From Pectobacterium actinidiae (GTDB lineage Bacteria > Pseudomonadota > Gammaproteobacteria > Enterobacterales > Enterobacteriaceae), in NCBI RefSeq assembly GCF_000803315.1, contig NZ_JRMH01000001.1:2790001-2854000 (forward strand): DNA of 64,000 bases, given 5' to 3'. Each line of letters begins with the position of its first letter. Within the stretch, counting starts at the first letter, position 1. The position numbers and the translations under genes are program-made. This document shows, piece by piece, positions 1-9,432 of this stretch. A model generated the notes under the pieces. The model was not told the origin of the DNA. It made no database searches and was given only the letters and a program-made list of their open reading frames with translations.

Positions 1-504
1 ACTGATATTGTTTTTTTTCACGCCAAATGCATGGGCGGCATCATAGATAACTTTCAGTCCATAGTTATCTGCAATCGCTTGAATACGTTCAACATCGCAA
101 GGAATACCATAACAATGCACAGGCATAATAGCTGAAGTGTCAGAAGTAATCGCTTGCTCAATCTTATCAGGATCGAGGTTGCACGTAAGAGGGTCAATAT
201 CGACAAATACGGGTTTTAGTCCATTCCATAAAAGCGAGTGTGAAGTCGCGACAAAGGAATAAGGAGTAGTAATGACCTCACCGGTAATACGCAATGTCTG
301 CAATGCAGTTAATAGAGCCAAAGTACCATTTGAAAAAAGACTGATATACTCGACTCCTAAGTATTTGGCCAGTTCTTGCTCAAGCTGCTCATGTAGAGGT
401 CCACCATTCGTTAATCTTTTATTTTCCCATATTTTTTCCAAATAAGGAATAAACTCCTCAAGCGGAGGAAGCAGTGGACTGGTGACATATATTTCATTTT
501 TCAT
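1..504 (-). CDS. DegT/DnrJ/EryC1-family sugar aminotransferase, 3' end cut off by the window edge
   Basis: Translation from the ATG at 504 gives 168 residues with no stop before the window edge. The family uses PLP to transfer an amino group to a nucleotide-linked keto-sugar. Visible family features are an SNGTLAL block near residue 59, TTPYSFVAT near residue 79, and IYDAAHAFG near residue 155, whose Asp holds the PLP ring nitrogen; the catalytic Lys would lie beyond the edge. The length and motifs fit FdtB/QdtB/VioA-like 3- or 4-aminotransferases, but which sugar is used cannot be told. An AAGGG ribosome site precedes the start. The gene starts 22 nt after the stop of the glycosyltransferase at 527-4030, in the same orientation, so it probably helps make the amino-sugar attached to flagellin. 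Confidence 0.85.
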   Translation of the reverse strand, partial: MKNEIYVTSPLLPPLEEFIPYLEKIWENKRLTNGGPLHEQLEQELAKYLGVEYISLFSNGTLALLTALQTLRITGEVITTPYSFVATSHSLLWNGLKPVFVDIDPLTCNLDPDKIEQAITSDTSAIMPVHCYGIPCDVERIQAIADNYGLKVIYDAAHAFGVKKNNIS

Positions 505-526
505 AAACAGCCCTTAATATAATAAA

Positions 527-3500
527 TTATCGTGGCAGCCAATTTTTCTTTATAATTTCCAGATTTTTTTGATTAATCATCCAGTTTTCTTGAATTTCAC
601 TTTTTAACACTGCACCAACTTTCCTGGCCGCATCAACATCATTGATATATTGACTCATTGCTGAAGACCAGTCTTTGTATCTATTTTTCACAACATTAAC
701 GGAAAGTCTGCTTTTATAACATAAAACATCACTGCATATAATCGGTATTCCACAGATACCTAACTCTAATAGACGAATATTACTGCGGGCTCGATTAGCA
801 TTATTATCAGCCAGCGGTGCTATTGCGAAATCAAGATTAAGAGAAGCTAGTTGCTGAGGGTAATGTGTAAAACCGTGATAACGATGATACTCATGAATAA
901 ATGGTTTCAGTTTAGGAGGGTAAGCGCCCAAAAACACCCATGTAACGTGGTGGAAAAAGTCACGGATGACGTTAGAAACTAATTCAATATCTTCATCACT
1001 GAGATCCTGTGTTATACACCCAACACGAGGTTTATCGCTTGTCCTACGTGTGAAGGCAAGGTCATTCCAAAAATGGGGTAAATATGTAGGTAAAACCTGA
1101 ATATCGTGATGCACTCTGCCATATTGCTCTGCTAACACTTCAGACCCGACAATCACTCTATCAAATGGAGCCAAGTCTTCTTTTATTTTATTCAAATGTT
1201 CTTTTTTATTTTTACTATCATCAAACTTGTTTGATTCATAATAGTTCATGTCATAAATAGAAAAACAATCTTTCATCGACTTGAAATCAATTATCTTTCT
1301 ACTTTGAATATGATTCTGAGTGATAATAACATCAGGCTTTGTTTGCAAAAAATCAGATATAATAAGAGGTTCTGAAGCCACTGCACCTTCAACAACTCCA
1401 TTGTATCTCATTTTATAAAAAGGTTCGTCTAGCCGATATATCTCCATCGGATTAGAACTGCCAGAAAACATCATTATACGGGGCAAGCGTTGAGGCTCTA
1501 GCGATAACTCACGCGGCCTGATATATTTTTCTATTCTATAATTTCTTGTTAATGACAAATTTTTATTATAGGCAGGATCATTAGCAATGACATCACCCCA
1601 CTTATGATAGATAGCCTTCACTTGTTCTGAGCAAGTTTCATTTTTTCTATCATTTTTTTCTGGAGATAAATCAGTCGCGACAATAGAGTAAGGAGTCCAA
1701 ACAGAAAGATAACCTGCGTCACGAATTTTTAGGCTTAAGTCGATATCGGCAAGATATCCCTCAGTCAGTGACTCGTCTATGCCACCAACATCTTGATAAA
1801 CAGAACGTCTTACAAGTAAACATAATTCGGGAAGTACACTATAATTTTGTTCTATTGCTAAACGATGCATATAACCAGGGGCTGAATAATGGCTTCCAAT
1901 AAAAGGACTTTCTGCTACACCATTGAGCCCAAGCACTATGCCTGCTGAATAAACTTTCTCATTGAGATTAATCACTTTGCTGCCAACGCATCCAACCTCA
2001 TCACGCAGGCAATGATTGACTAAATTTTCCAGCCATTCATCATGCGCAGGAAAAACCGCCACATCAAGCAAGAGTAAATAATCACCCGATGCTTGATTAG
2101 CTGCAATGTTATTGAGTCTAGAGCGGCTTTCCTTATGTGGAGATAGGATTATTTTTATTCTTTTAGGATCAATTTTACTGACTTCTTCTAACCAGTAACG
2201 ATTCTCGTCAATATCGGCATAGCAACTTAAAATCAAAATTTCATAATTGGTATATTTAGACTTTTCCAGCAACCCCATAATACAGCGCTGCAATGTATTG
2301 ACATCACCGTTATCGATAACAACAATACTAATTTTAGGTAGTTCCTTGGTATGACCATAAACAATCCGACATCCACCTGAGGAATTGTGTAAAATCAGAC
2401 TATTCACATAACCTTTTGCGTTTAAATAGTTACTAACTAACTGATCAGCTTTACTACTATCTAATTCTTTTTTTAATTCACTGATTAACACTGGCTCAGG
2501 AAAATGGCCAACACTCCCATTACCTTTTTCAGTAATCAATTTCATCAGAACATCGAAATCAAAAAAATCAGGAGGAATATTATTGCAAAAACTTGCGTCT
2601 CTAAATATGCTTTGATGGAAAAAGCAGCCAATAAAAAATGCACTGGGAAAACCAAGAAAGTAATCAATGCTAAAATCAGGCAAAAAAGCAGACTCTAATT
2701 CTTCACATTCATTAATAAATATTTTATCAGGATAGATTGCTCTACATTCATTCACTCTATTTAAGTAACATATAGCAGAAAAAAAACCATCTGCGAGAAA
2801 TTCAACACCAGCTCTCACATATTGAAGCCAGTCAAAGCACGGCTCCATCGCTATATTTTTTATAGTAGCGCTTAAGTTATTTGTTTCGCATAGTGAGACC
2901 CAAGATTCAAAATCTTTAGGAAGAGTATAATCTCCATCGGAAAAAACGATACAGTTTAATCTTGAATACATCCCCTTCACAGGCAATAAAGACTCTAATG
3001 TAGTTAAAACCGCATGCCAAGATTTCGATTGATCATAAATGCCGATATAAATGGTTTGAGGTGAGACCAGTTCATTAATACTTCTGGAAACCAGGGAAAT
3101 TCTTTCAGGAGAAAGCTCTCGCTGCCTAACCCATTCCATTACATTTTCTTTATGATTTTTATTATAACGCTCTTGCGCTTTATCTTGTGTGATTTCAAGA
3201 AACTTAAAAAATTGCTGATTGGATACACTTTCCAATCCTTCATAAAAGTCTTTATATTTATAAAGGTTCGCCTTTGCTCGTTCCAATTCATGCGGAGAAT
3301 CATCCCAGGCGACATCAGCATTACCCGCATCTTTAGAGGTACTCTCCGTAATAGCATATTTTTCGTACCCAGAAGCAACTCTGGCAACCACAGGACAACC
3401 GCATAATCCTGCTAAAGCACAAGTACCAGATGCTTCGTAAGAATACATAACTCGCCCACGCTTAAGCACTTTAGCAAGTTCATTCAGCGACAATGGCTGT

Positions 3501-4030
3501 TCCATCGATAAAATTTTTATATTCTCAGGCAGCGTTGAAAAATCGACAGAACTACGCGGGACTCGGTTTAAATACAAGAGATCAAGATCTTTCTCTTTAA
3601 CATCATCACAAAACACTGACAAATCATAAGTTGATATCGTTAGTAAATTGACATTAGCCTCATTTTCAGCAAATTCTTGTCGATAAAAGAAGAAGAGATC
3701 GTCTTCATCAGCATTAATACTATTGCCATTCAGTACCGCCTCTTTGTTCAGCATATATCGGACACAAACAGGCGCTTCCAGAGGATTGCCTGACTCTATT
3801 TCAGGGTAAACCGCGATGAATATTTCCCCTGATTCTTTATACTCATTAAATTTCCCAGAAGTTAATTGTGGCGTATTCCATTCTGGGTTAGTTTCCGGAG
3901 AAACTACGTATGCTTCACCACCATGTTGGTTAATAAGGTGGCAAAGACGATGCACAACCTGAATCCCAAGAGAGGCTTCAATATAACCAGGAACAGTCAT
4001 TACATAAGGATATTTAAATTTTTTATTCAT
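527..4030 (-). CDS. large multidomain glycosyltransferase (GT-B / GT2 / GT-B), probable flagellin glycosylation
   Basis: 1167 residues with no signal peptide or membrane segments, so probably cytoplasmic. Three modules can be read: an N-terminal GT-B-like region (about 1-290, with a GTCALAGLCGCPVVARV segment typical of a nucleotide-binding half), a central GT2-like fold (about 570-800, beginning ISIVVID and containing YLADIDLSLKIRDAGY), and a C-terminal GT1/GT4-like region (about 860-1167, with IRLLELGICGIPIICSD). It parallels its neighbour at 4175-7858 module by module but is clearly divergent from it. In the central domain the usual metal-binding Asp position reads LLLLDVAVF rather than the neighbour's NNDTE. 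The ATG at 4030 has a CAGGA ribosome site. Position downstream of fliC suggests flagellin as acceptor; that is inference. Confidence 0.82.
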   Translation of the reverse strand: MNKKFKYPYVMTVPGYIEASLGIQVVHRLCHLINQHGGEAYVVSPETNPEWNTPQLTSGKFNEYKESGEIFIAVYPEIESGNPLEAPVCVRYMLNKEAVLNGNSINADEDDLFFFYRQEFAENEANVNLLTISTYDLSVFCDDVKEKDLDLLYLNRVPRSSVDFSTLPENIKILSMEQPLSLNELAKVLKRGRVMYSYEASGTCALAGLCGCPVVARVASGYEKYAITESTSKDAGNADVAWDDSPHELERAKANLYKYKDFYEGLESVSNQQFFKFLEITQDKAQERYNKNHKENVMEWVRQRELSPERISLVSRSINELVSPQTIYIGIYDQSKSWHAVLTTLESLLPVKGMYSRLNCIVFSDGDYTLPKDFESWVSLCETNNLSATIKNIAMEPCFDWLQYVRAGVEFLADGFFSAICYLNRVNECRAIYPDKIFINECEELESAFLPDFSIDYFLGFPSAFFIGCFFHQSIFRDASFCNNIPPDFFDFDVLMKLITEKGNGSVGHFPEPVLISELKKELDSSKADQLVSNYLNAKGYVNSLILHNSSGGCRIVYGHTKELPKISIVVIDNGDVNTLQRCIMGLLEKSKYTNYEILILSCYADIDENRYWLEEVSKIDPKRIKIILSPHKESRSRLNNIAANQASGDYLLLLDVAVFPAHDEWLENLVNHCLRDEVGCVGSKVINLNEKVYSAGIVLGLNGVAESPFIGSHYSAPGYMHRLAIEQNYSVLPELCLLVRRSVYQDVGGIDESLTEGYLADIDLSLKIRDAGYLSVWTPYSIVATDLSPEKNDRKNETCSEQVKAIYHKWGDVIANDPAYNKNLSLTRNYRIEKYIRPRELSLEPQRLPRIMMFSGSSNPMEIYRLDEPFYKMRYNGVVEGAVASEPLIISDFLQTKPDVIITQNHIQSRKIIDFKSMKDCFSIYDMNYYESNKFDDSKNKKEHLNKIKEDLAPFDRVIVGSEVLAEQYGRVHHDIQVLPTYLPHFWNDLAFTRRTSDKPRVGCITQDLSDEDIELVSNVIRDFFHHVTWVFLGAYPPKLKPFIHEYHRYHGFTHYPQQLASLNLDFAIAPLADNNANRARSNIRLLELGICGIPIICSDVLCYKSRLSVNVVKNRYKDWSSAMSQYINDVDAARKVGAVLKSEIQENWMINQKNLEIIKKNWLPR

Positions 4031-4174
4031 CGTTTATCCTGAAACTCAAACGCTCGTATACGCTATTTACAAAAAGTCTATCGCTATTATTTAAAAGAGA
4101 GAATGCTACCGCCCTTGGCTCTTCAGCAACCAATGCGCTATCACATCCTCAAGTTGTGTTACTACGCTATCTCG

Positions 4175-7100
4175 CTATTTTGGCAACCAGGCCTGTAACC
4201 AATCCGTTAAGCCATCACCTTCAAGCATCCAATCTTTATATACGGTATCTTTTAGTTGATCACCCATTCTTGCTGTCGCATCCATATCAGAGATATGCAT
4301 GCGAATTGCGTCCATCCAATCTTTGAAACGATTATCAACCCGTGTTACGGGTAAACCACAGCGATAAGGCTCAATGTCAGTACAAATTACCGGTACTCCA
4401 CAAGCACCTAACTCCATGAGCCGTAGATTACTTTTGCATTCATTGAACAGATTATACTCAAGCGGTACCAGTGCCAAATCGAGATTCAGGCTCGCTGTCT
4501 TTTGTGGGTAATATTCGATAGGGACACCTGCGTGAAATTCACATTTCACACCTTCAGGCTTCATCCCCATGAAAACCCACTCAACGTCATCTTCAAGCGC
4601 TTTCACCACCGAGCGGAGAATAGCCAAATCACCTTTATGGCTACTCCCCCCAGCCCAACCCACCCGAGGTTTGCGCCCTTGCTGACGCAGACTCGTTAAC
4701 CCTTTCCACCAGGATGTAGGTAGACGGTTATATGCAACACGAATATCTGAGTGGTAAGCAGAGTAGGCTTCAGCCAGTGCTGGCGTAGAAACCACAACCC
4801 AATCAACCGATTCCAGCGAACGACGGAAATTTTTAATTAATTGCTGCGAGAATGCTTTTCTATTACCGCTGTTGATAGGGATATTAAGAATATAGTCATC
4901 AAATTCCGCAACAATCGATGAACGCGTATATTTGCGATACTGTGCCACCATCTCTGGAGTCTGAGCACCAGCGGCAGATTGAACAATCACAACATCGGGT
5001 TCCATATCAACAGCATCGACCAATTTTGGTACGCCATGTTTCAGGCCCCCTTCTATGTGCATTTCTCGTTCTAATGCCTGAAAAGGGAAAATAACACGAT
5101 AATGTCCACATCCATGCCAATCACTATGACTCCCAATTACCACAGGCAGAGGTCGCCCAGGCAATGCACGCTGGCATCGAGCCATTTCTGGCGTGAGAGA
5201 AAACCCCGGAGCATGCTTACCGTAAGCAGGGTGATAGCACGGATCGTTCGCGAGTTGCGGTAGCCAGCGATCATAAAGCAGCTCAACATCTGACTTTTGC
5301 GGTAACGGTGACAGCTTGAAGTGCTGTTGTAATAAGCGCGATGCGCCGCCTAAATGCATCACTTGAGCTTCTGGCGTCCACACAACCAGATAGCCCTGTT
5401 GTCGTGCTTTAAGCGAAAGATCAACATCACCAAAATAGGTGGGATATTGCTGCTCATCAAATCCACCAAGCTCAACATAAACGTCACGCCGCATCATCAT
5501 GCAAGCCGCACTAACTGCACTGACATTATGAGTTGTACGCAGACGACTCATATAACCTTTTGATTCCGCCCCCATCCCCTGAAATGCAATCGCGGCGCTA
5601 TCATTCATTCCCAAGACAATACCGCCATGCTGAATTCGTCCATCATCGAACACCAGTTTAGCCCCAACAATACCAACTTCAGGACGCAGTGCATGATTTA
5701 ATAAAGCATTCAGCCAATCTCCATTGGTAATTTCAGTATCATTGTTAAGGAAAAGCAGAACATCGCCCTTCGCTTTTTGAGCAGCAAAATTATTAATGGC
5801 GGAAAAATTAAATGGATGTGGCCACGACAAAACCTGAACCTGAGTTAATTCCATTGCAGCAAGCTGTCTTAAATATTGACAGGCACCTGCCTCTGCTGAC
5901 TGATTATCGACAATTAACAATTCGTAATTGAGATATTGCGTACGTTCCATCAGCGTTTCAATACACCGACTAATTACAGGTAGGTGATCACGCGTAGGAA
6001 TAATGATGGAAACAAGCGGTTTACTTGCATGTTGATATTGAATACGGCATATCCCATCATTGTTGCATGCTGAAACAACAGCTTCAACATGGCAACGAGC
6101 AAGATGGCGTTGGATAATATCAGGGTAGTGCTGTGTCACTCCGTCGCTGTTCAACCAGTCGAACAATGAGTCTGTGGTATAAACCAGCACTTCAGGAATA
6201 TGACCAATCGCTTGCGGCCCTTCTTGTTCTATCCGTTGCCAAATCACATCATGCAGTTCAAGAGATTCGCCTACCGAAGGAATAATGCCTTGTTGACGCA
6301 GAGTTGACACATCAATGGCTAGATTACGGCCGATATAGGGAAAACTGCGCAGCATATCAATATTACATTCAGGCTTAAGCATTGGATTTTCTGCTTTACC
6401 TTCTTTCAGAATCGCTTCGTCAAAATAAAAGGCTTTCGCCGAAGGAAAACGCAGACGGTGCTCAGCTAATAATAATGATGCATGCGGAAGTAACCGCTCC
6501 CCAGCACGTAAAACTAACAGATAGGATGTTGATGTTTGGGCCAGAACGGCATTCAGTTGGCTTTCCTCAACACGATCAGATGATAACCATGTAACTGTAC
6601 CGGGAGCATCCGCGCAAGTGAAACCATTCGAGGTCAGTACATAGACCTCTTTAGCCAAATAAAATTGCTCCTGGACACTCGCTAATGAAGCATTTATGGC
6701 ATTGTTGTCGTTAGATTGTGCCAGTACCGCGATGCTTATATTACCAATGTCTGGATAGGCTTGGATAAACGCTTGCAATAAATCACGACGAGCAGGACTA
6801 ATCAATCGCTCACTCAGCCACTTATCAACGGAATAAAAAGGCTTCGTTTTATCCTGCAACGTTAAGTTATGAAGGGCGAGCCTTTGCAATTCTTGGTCGG
6901 TTATAGTTTTAAGTGTCGGCTCTGGCAAGCTGTCAAGTAGCTCGGGTAACGTATTTGATAACCGCCAGGATTTATTATAATAATCTGAGCGTTGCTGGGT
7001 ATATTTCGCAGCTTGCTCATAACCCTTATAAATGCTCTCTGCCACTTCTTCGGAAGAAAGAGCCTTCCCAGCTGTTTCATTACGAAATACATTGCCCTCA

Positions 7101-7858
7101 ACCAATTCATCAGTAATATACCCGATGAAAAAATTGTCTTGATACAAATAGGCAGGCTTTCCTAAACACAGCGCATATTGTGCAATAATCCCACTAGCAA
7201 CAATAGCATCAAAATCCGTAACTGTATTATTATGAACCCATTGCTCTCGGTTCATAATTTCACAAGCTATCGAAAATTTCTCCAATTCACTTATCAACGC
7301 CTTGAGCATCGGTGTTGTTTCTTCCACGACAATAAGTATCTTTTTTAGACTCTTGTTATTTGCGTGCGAAGTGTGATTGAAATAAAAATCAGGAGAAGAA
7401 TGAGGGAATACGGATATCAACGAGCTCGTTATCCCACCTTCATTCAAAAAATTGGTCAATCGAGGCAATGTGACTAACGCTCGATCGCATAAGCGGTTTT
7501 CAAGCAAAATATCAGCCGATGCGGCTTCTCGGCTATCCAATGACTGGTGATCGAATATGATATTCGTTGTGACTCCACCATTCAGGAACCTGTCTAGTAT
7601 ACTGGTATTTAGTGAAAAATACTGAATCCAGAATAGATCATAATTTTCATTGAAAATATAATCAGTATCAGCAGTGGCAAAAATGTCTTTACCTGGAAAT
7701 TTCTTCTCTATCAGGTTTTTTATGCGCGTATCATACTGATGACAATACACATCCACCCCCCAACCGCTATCGATGAATCCACCCATCAGATCCAAAATGG
7801 CGAGTGTTTCATCTCTGTAGTCGATAAGTTGAAGTGTACTGATAAAGACGCGTGGCAT
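4175..7858 (-). CDS. large multidomain glycosyltransferase (GT-B / GT-A / GT2 / GT-B), probable flagellin glycosylation
   Basis: 1227 residues from the ATG at 7858 (MPRVFISTLQL). An upstream in-frame TTG at 7942 would add 28 residues of hydrophobic sequence with no good ribosome site, so I prefer 7858. Modules: N-terminal GT-B-like region (about 1-330), a GT-A-like segment (about 370-580), a canonical GT2 domain (about 620-850) with PLVSIIIPTRD, LFLNNDTEI and YFGDVDLSLKARQQGY, and a C-terminal GT-B region with NLRLMELGACGVPVICTD. Such GT fusions build short glycans on surface structures. It is the first gene downstream of fliC on the same strand, so it may add the first sugars to flagellin Ser/Thr residues. 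The acceptor and the sugar are inferred, not shown. Confidence 0.82.
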   Translation of the reverse strand: MPRVFISTLQLIDYRDETLAILDLMGGFIDSGWGVDVYCHQYDTRIKNLIEKKFPGKDIFATADTDYIFNENYDLFWIQYFSLNTSILDRFLNGGVTTNIIFDHQSLDSREAASADILLENRLCDRALVTLPRLTNFLNEGGITSSLISVFPHSSPDFYFNHTSHANNKSLKKILIVVEETTPMLKALISELEKFSIACEIMNREQWVHNNTVTDFDAIVASGIIAQYALCLGKPAYLYQDNFFIGYITDELVEGNVFRNETAGKALSSEEVAESIYKGYEQAAKYTQQRSDYYNKSWRLSNTLPELLDSLPEPTLKTITDQELQRLALHNLTLQDKTKPFYSVDKWLSERLISPARRDLLQAFIQAYPDIGNISIAVLAQSNDNNAINASLASVQEQFYLAKEVYVLTSNGFTCADAPGTVTWLSSDRVEESQLNAVLAQTSTSYLLVLRAGERLLPHASLLLAEHRLRFPSAKAFYFDEAILKEGKAENPMLKPECNIDMLRSFPYIGRNLAIDVSTLRQQGIIPSVGESLELHDVIWQRIEQEGPQAIGHIPEVLVYTTDSLFDWLNSDGVTQHYPDIIQRHLARCHVEAVVSACNNDGICRIQYQHASKPLVSIIIPTRDHLPVISRCIETLMERTQYLNYELLIVDNQSAEAGACQYLRQLAAMELTQVQVLSWPHPFNFSAINNFAAQKAKGDVLLFLNNDTEITNGDWLNALLNHALRPEVGIVGAKLVFDDGRIQHGGIVLGMNDSAAIAFQGMGAESKGYMSRLRTTHNVSAVSAACMMMRRDVYVELGGFDEQQYPTYFGDVDLSLKARQQGYLVVWTPEAQVMHLGGASRLLQQHFKLSPLPQKSDVELLYDRWLPQLANDPCYHPAYGKHAPGFSLTPEMARCQRALPGRPLPVVIGSHSDWHGCGHYRVIFPFQALEREMHIEGGLKHGVPKLVDAVDMEPDVVIVQSAAGAQTPEMVAQYRKYTRSSIVAEFDDYILNIPINSGNRKAFSQQLIKNFRRSLESVDWVVVSTPALAEAYSAYHSDIRVAYNRLPTSWWKGLTSLRQQGRKPRVGWAGGSSHKGDLAILRSVVKALEDDVEWVFMGMKPEGVKCEFHAGVPIEYYPQKTASLNLDLALVPLEYNLFNECKSNLRLMELGACGVPVICTDIEPYRCGLPVTRVDNRFKDWMDAIRMHISDMDATARMGDQLKDTVYKDWMLEGDGLTDWLQAWLPK

Positions 7859-8258
7859 AGAGAGGAGCCTTGTAGACAAAACGGATATATAAATACTTTC
7901 ATTGTAAAGAGAGAAAATCAAACTAAACGATAAATAAACCAATCAATTACCATGCTATTTAAAGCATTAAAATCAAAACTATCGTTTCTTCTCCTGGCAA
8001 AATGTACCAGAGCCAACCCCTTCATTACTCACTTAGTTTTCTTTCATGATAAACAATCACTTACAAGTTATTTCTGGAGACTATAAACAGGAGATAAGTT
8101 GTTCGAAAGGTACAGAAAGATAAAGAATGGAGAAAATTAAGATAGAAGCATCATGAAGAGGCTTTAAAAACAGGCGTAAGATGACACTGAAATACAAGCG
8201 ATTGATATATTTAACCCGGCACATGGCCGGGTTAAAAGTAATACTATATTGCTTACGA
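7859..8258. other. 400-nt gap between fliC and the glycosylation genes
   Basis: AT-rich spacer. Apart from the hairpin at 8211-8235 I see no coding sequence with a plausible start and no recognisable RNA. A plus-strand reading frame starting at 8181 runs antisense into fliC and looks like a shadow. A promoter for the glycosyltransferase operon would be expected here, but no convincing sigma-28 box was found. Confidence 0.5.
8211..8235 (-). terminator. hairpin downstream of fliC
   Basis: A perfect 10-bp stem, TTAACCCGGC at 8211-8220 pairing with GCCGGGTTAA at 8226-8235, with a 5-nt loop, 23 nt after the fliC stop. In the fliC direction the run after the stem is TTAAATATA, a weak U-tract, so it may only partly terminate and otherwise protect the fliC mRNA 3' end. 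Confidence 0.7.
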
Positions 8259-9149
8259 TTAACGCAGCAGAGACAGAACGGTCTGAGGAACCTGGTTCGC
8301 CTGGGACAGAACGGATGTTCCTGCCTGTTGCAGAATGTTCGCCTTGGTCATGTTCGACACTTCCACCGCATAATCCGCATCCTGAATTCGGCCACGGGCG
8401 TTCGACAGGTTGTTGATCGTGTTGTTCACGTTGGTGATCGTAGATTCGAAACGGTTCTGGATCGCACCCAGATTACTACGCGCGGTGTCTACTGCTTTCA
8501 GTGCGGTATCAACGGCATCGACGATTTGCTGTGCCAGACCACCAGAACCACCGATAGCACCTGAACCACTTGCAGCACCAGTACCACCACTGATTGCATC
8601 TACCGCAGTAGAAACACCAGAAGACAACCCTGAAGTTGTTGAGGCATTAACCAGCGCACCTGAATCGATAGTGATAACTTCGTTAGCACCGGTGTTTGCA
8701 CCAACCTGAATGTTGATACCGCCGCTTGCAGTGCCGTCCAGCAGGTTCGTGCCGTTGAAAGATGCTGATTTAGCAACACGGTCGATTTCGTCCAGACGTT
8801 GCTTCATTTCAGTGTAGATTGAAGTACGGTCAGTACTACCGTTGGTATCACTTGCTGCCTGAACCGCCAGCTCACGAACACGCTGTAAGTTGTTGTTGAT
8901 TTCGTTCAGGTTACCTTCTGCCGTTTGCGTCAGAGAGATACCGTCGTTAGCGTTACGCGCAGCCTGAGTCAGGCCTTTAACCTGTGCAGTCATACGGTTG
9001 GCAATCGCCTGACCAGCAGCATCGTCTTTTGCACTATTGATACGCAGACCAGAAGACAGACGCTCAATAGCGGTGCCCAGAGAAGATTGTGACTTGTTCA
9101 GGTTGTTCTGGGTGACCAGAGACATGATGTTAGTATTAATCGATGCCAT
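8259..9149 (-). CDS. fliC: flagellin (major filament protein)
   Basis: 296 residues, a short flagellin. The N-terminal D0/D1 helices begin [11 protein letters not shown] and include [20 protein letters not shown] (residues ~29-48), the region that carries both the plant flg22 epitope and the TLR5 contact. The C-terminal D1/D0 region ends with [15 protein letters not shown]. The variable centre (about 150-210) is short and rich in Ser, Thr, Gly and Ala, giving many possible O-glycosylation sites, which fits the glycosyltransferases downstream. Exported unfolded by the flagellar type III apparatus with FliS as chaperone and capped by FliD. A near-consensus sigma-28 promoter lies at 9220-9246. 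Divergent from fliD. Confidence 0.97.
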   Translation of the reverse strand: MASINTNIMSLVTQNNLNKSQSSLGTAIERLSSGLRINSAKDDAAGQAIANRMTAQVKGLTQAARNANDGISLTQTAEGNLNEINNNLQRVRELAVQAASDTNGSTDRTSIYTEMKQRLDEIDRVAKSASFNGTNLLDGTASGGINIQVGANTGANEVITIDSGALVNASTTSGLSSGVSTAVDAISGGTGAASGSGAIGGSGGLAQQIVDAVDTALKAVDTARSNLGAIQNRFESTITNVNNTINNLSNARGRIQDADYAVEVSNMTKANILQQAGTSVLSQANQVPQTVLSLLR

Positions 9150-9219
9150 GATAGCGTTCCTTAATCAATAAGATGTAAGCTTCGGGTTAGACCCACGGGG
9201 TCATCCCCGTTGTGATTGT

Positions 9220-9246
9220 TTATCGGAACACTTTTCAAAAGCTTTA
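9220..9246 (-). promoter_or_regulatory. sigma-28 (FliA) promoter of fliC
   Basis: On the minus strand TAAA, exactly 15 nt, then TCCGATAA, against the consensus TAAA-N15-GCCGATAA: one mismatch. It lies about 70 nt upstream of the fliC start, leaving a 5' UTR of roughly 60 nt. Confidence 0.88.
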
Positions 9247-9361
9247 ATTTTTTTAACACACATCTTTTTTTTTTGCGCCTGGTAACACAACTGAGGCACG
9301 GGTCTGCCGACCTAAAGCAAGATCGATGATACTGGAAAGTAATAACACTCGCTCAAAATGC

Positions 9362-9388
9362 TAAACTTATTATTCGTACTGCCGATAA
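9362..9388 (+). promoter_or_regulatory. sigma-28 (FliA) promoter of fliDST
   Basis: TAAA (9362-9365), 15 nt, GCCGATAA (9381-9388): a perfect match to the FliA consensus, 45 nt before the fliD start codon. Confidence 0.93.
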
Positions 9389-9432
9389 CCGTCTTATAGA
9401 CCATTGGCTCTGGATAGATAAAGGATTCGATT

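Noticed and set aside
7859..7942. 28-residue extension of the glycosyltransferase from a TTG
   Set aside because: No ribosome site; extension is hydrophobic and unlike the family start MPRVFIS.
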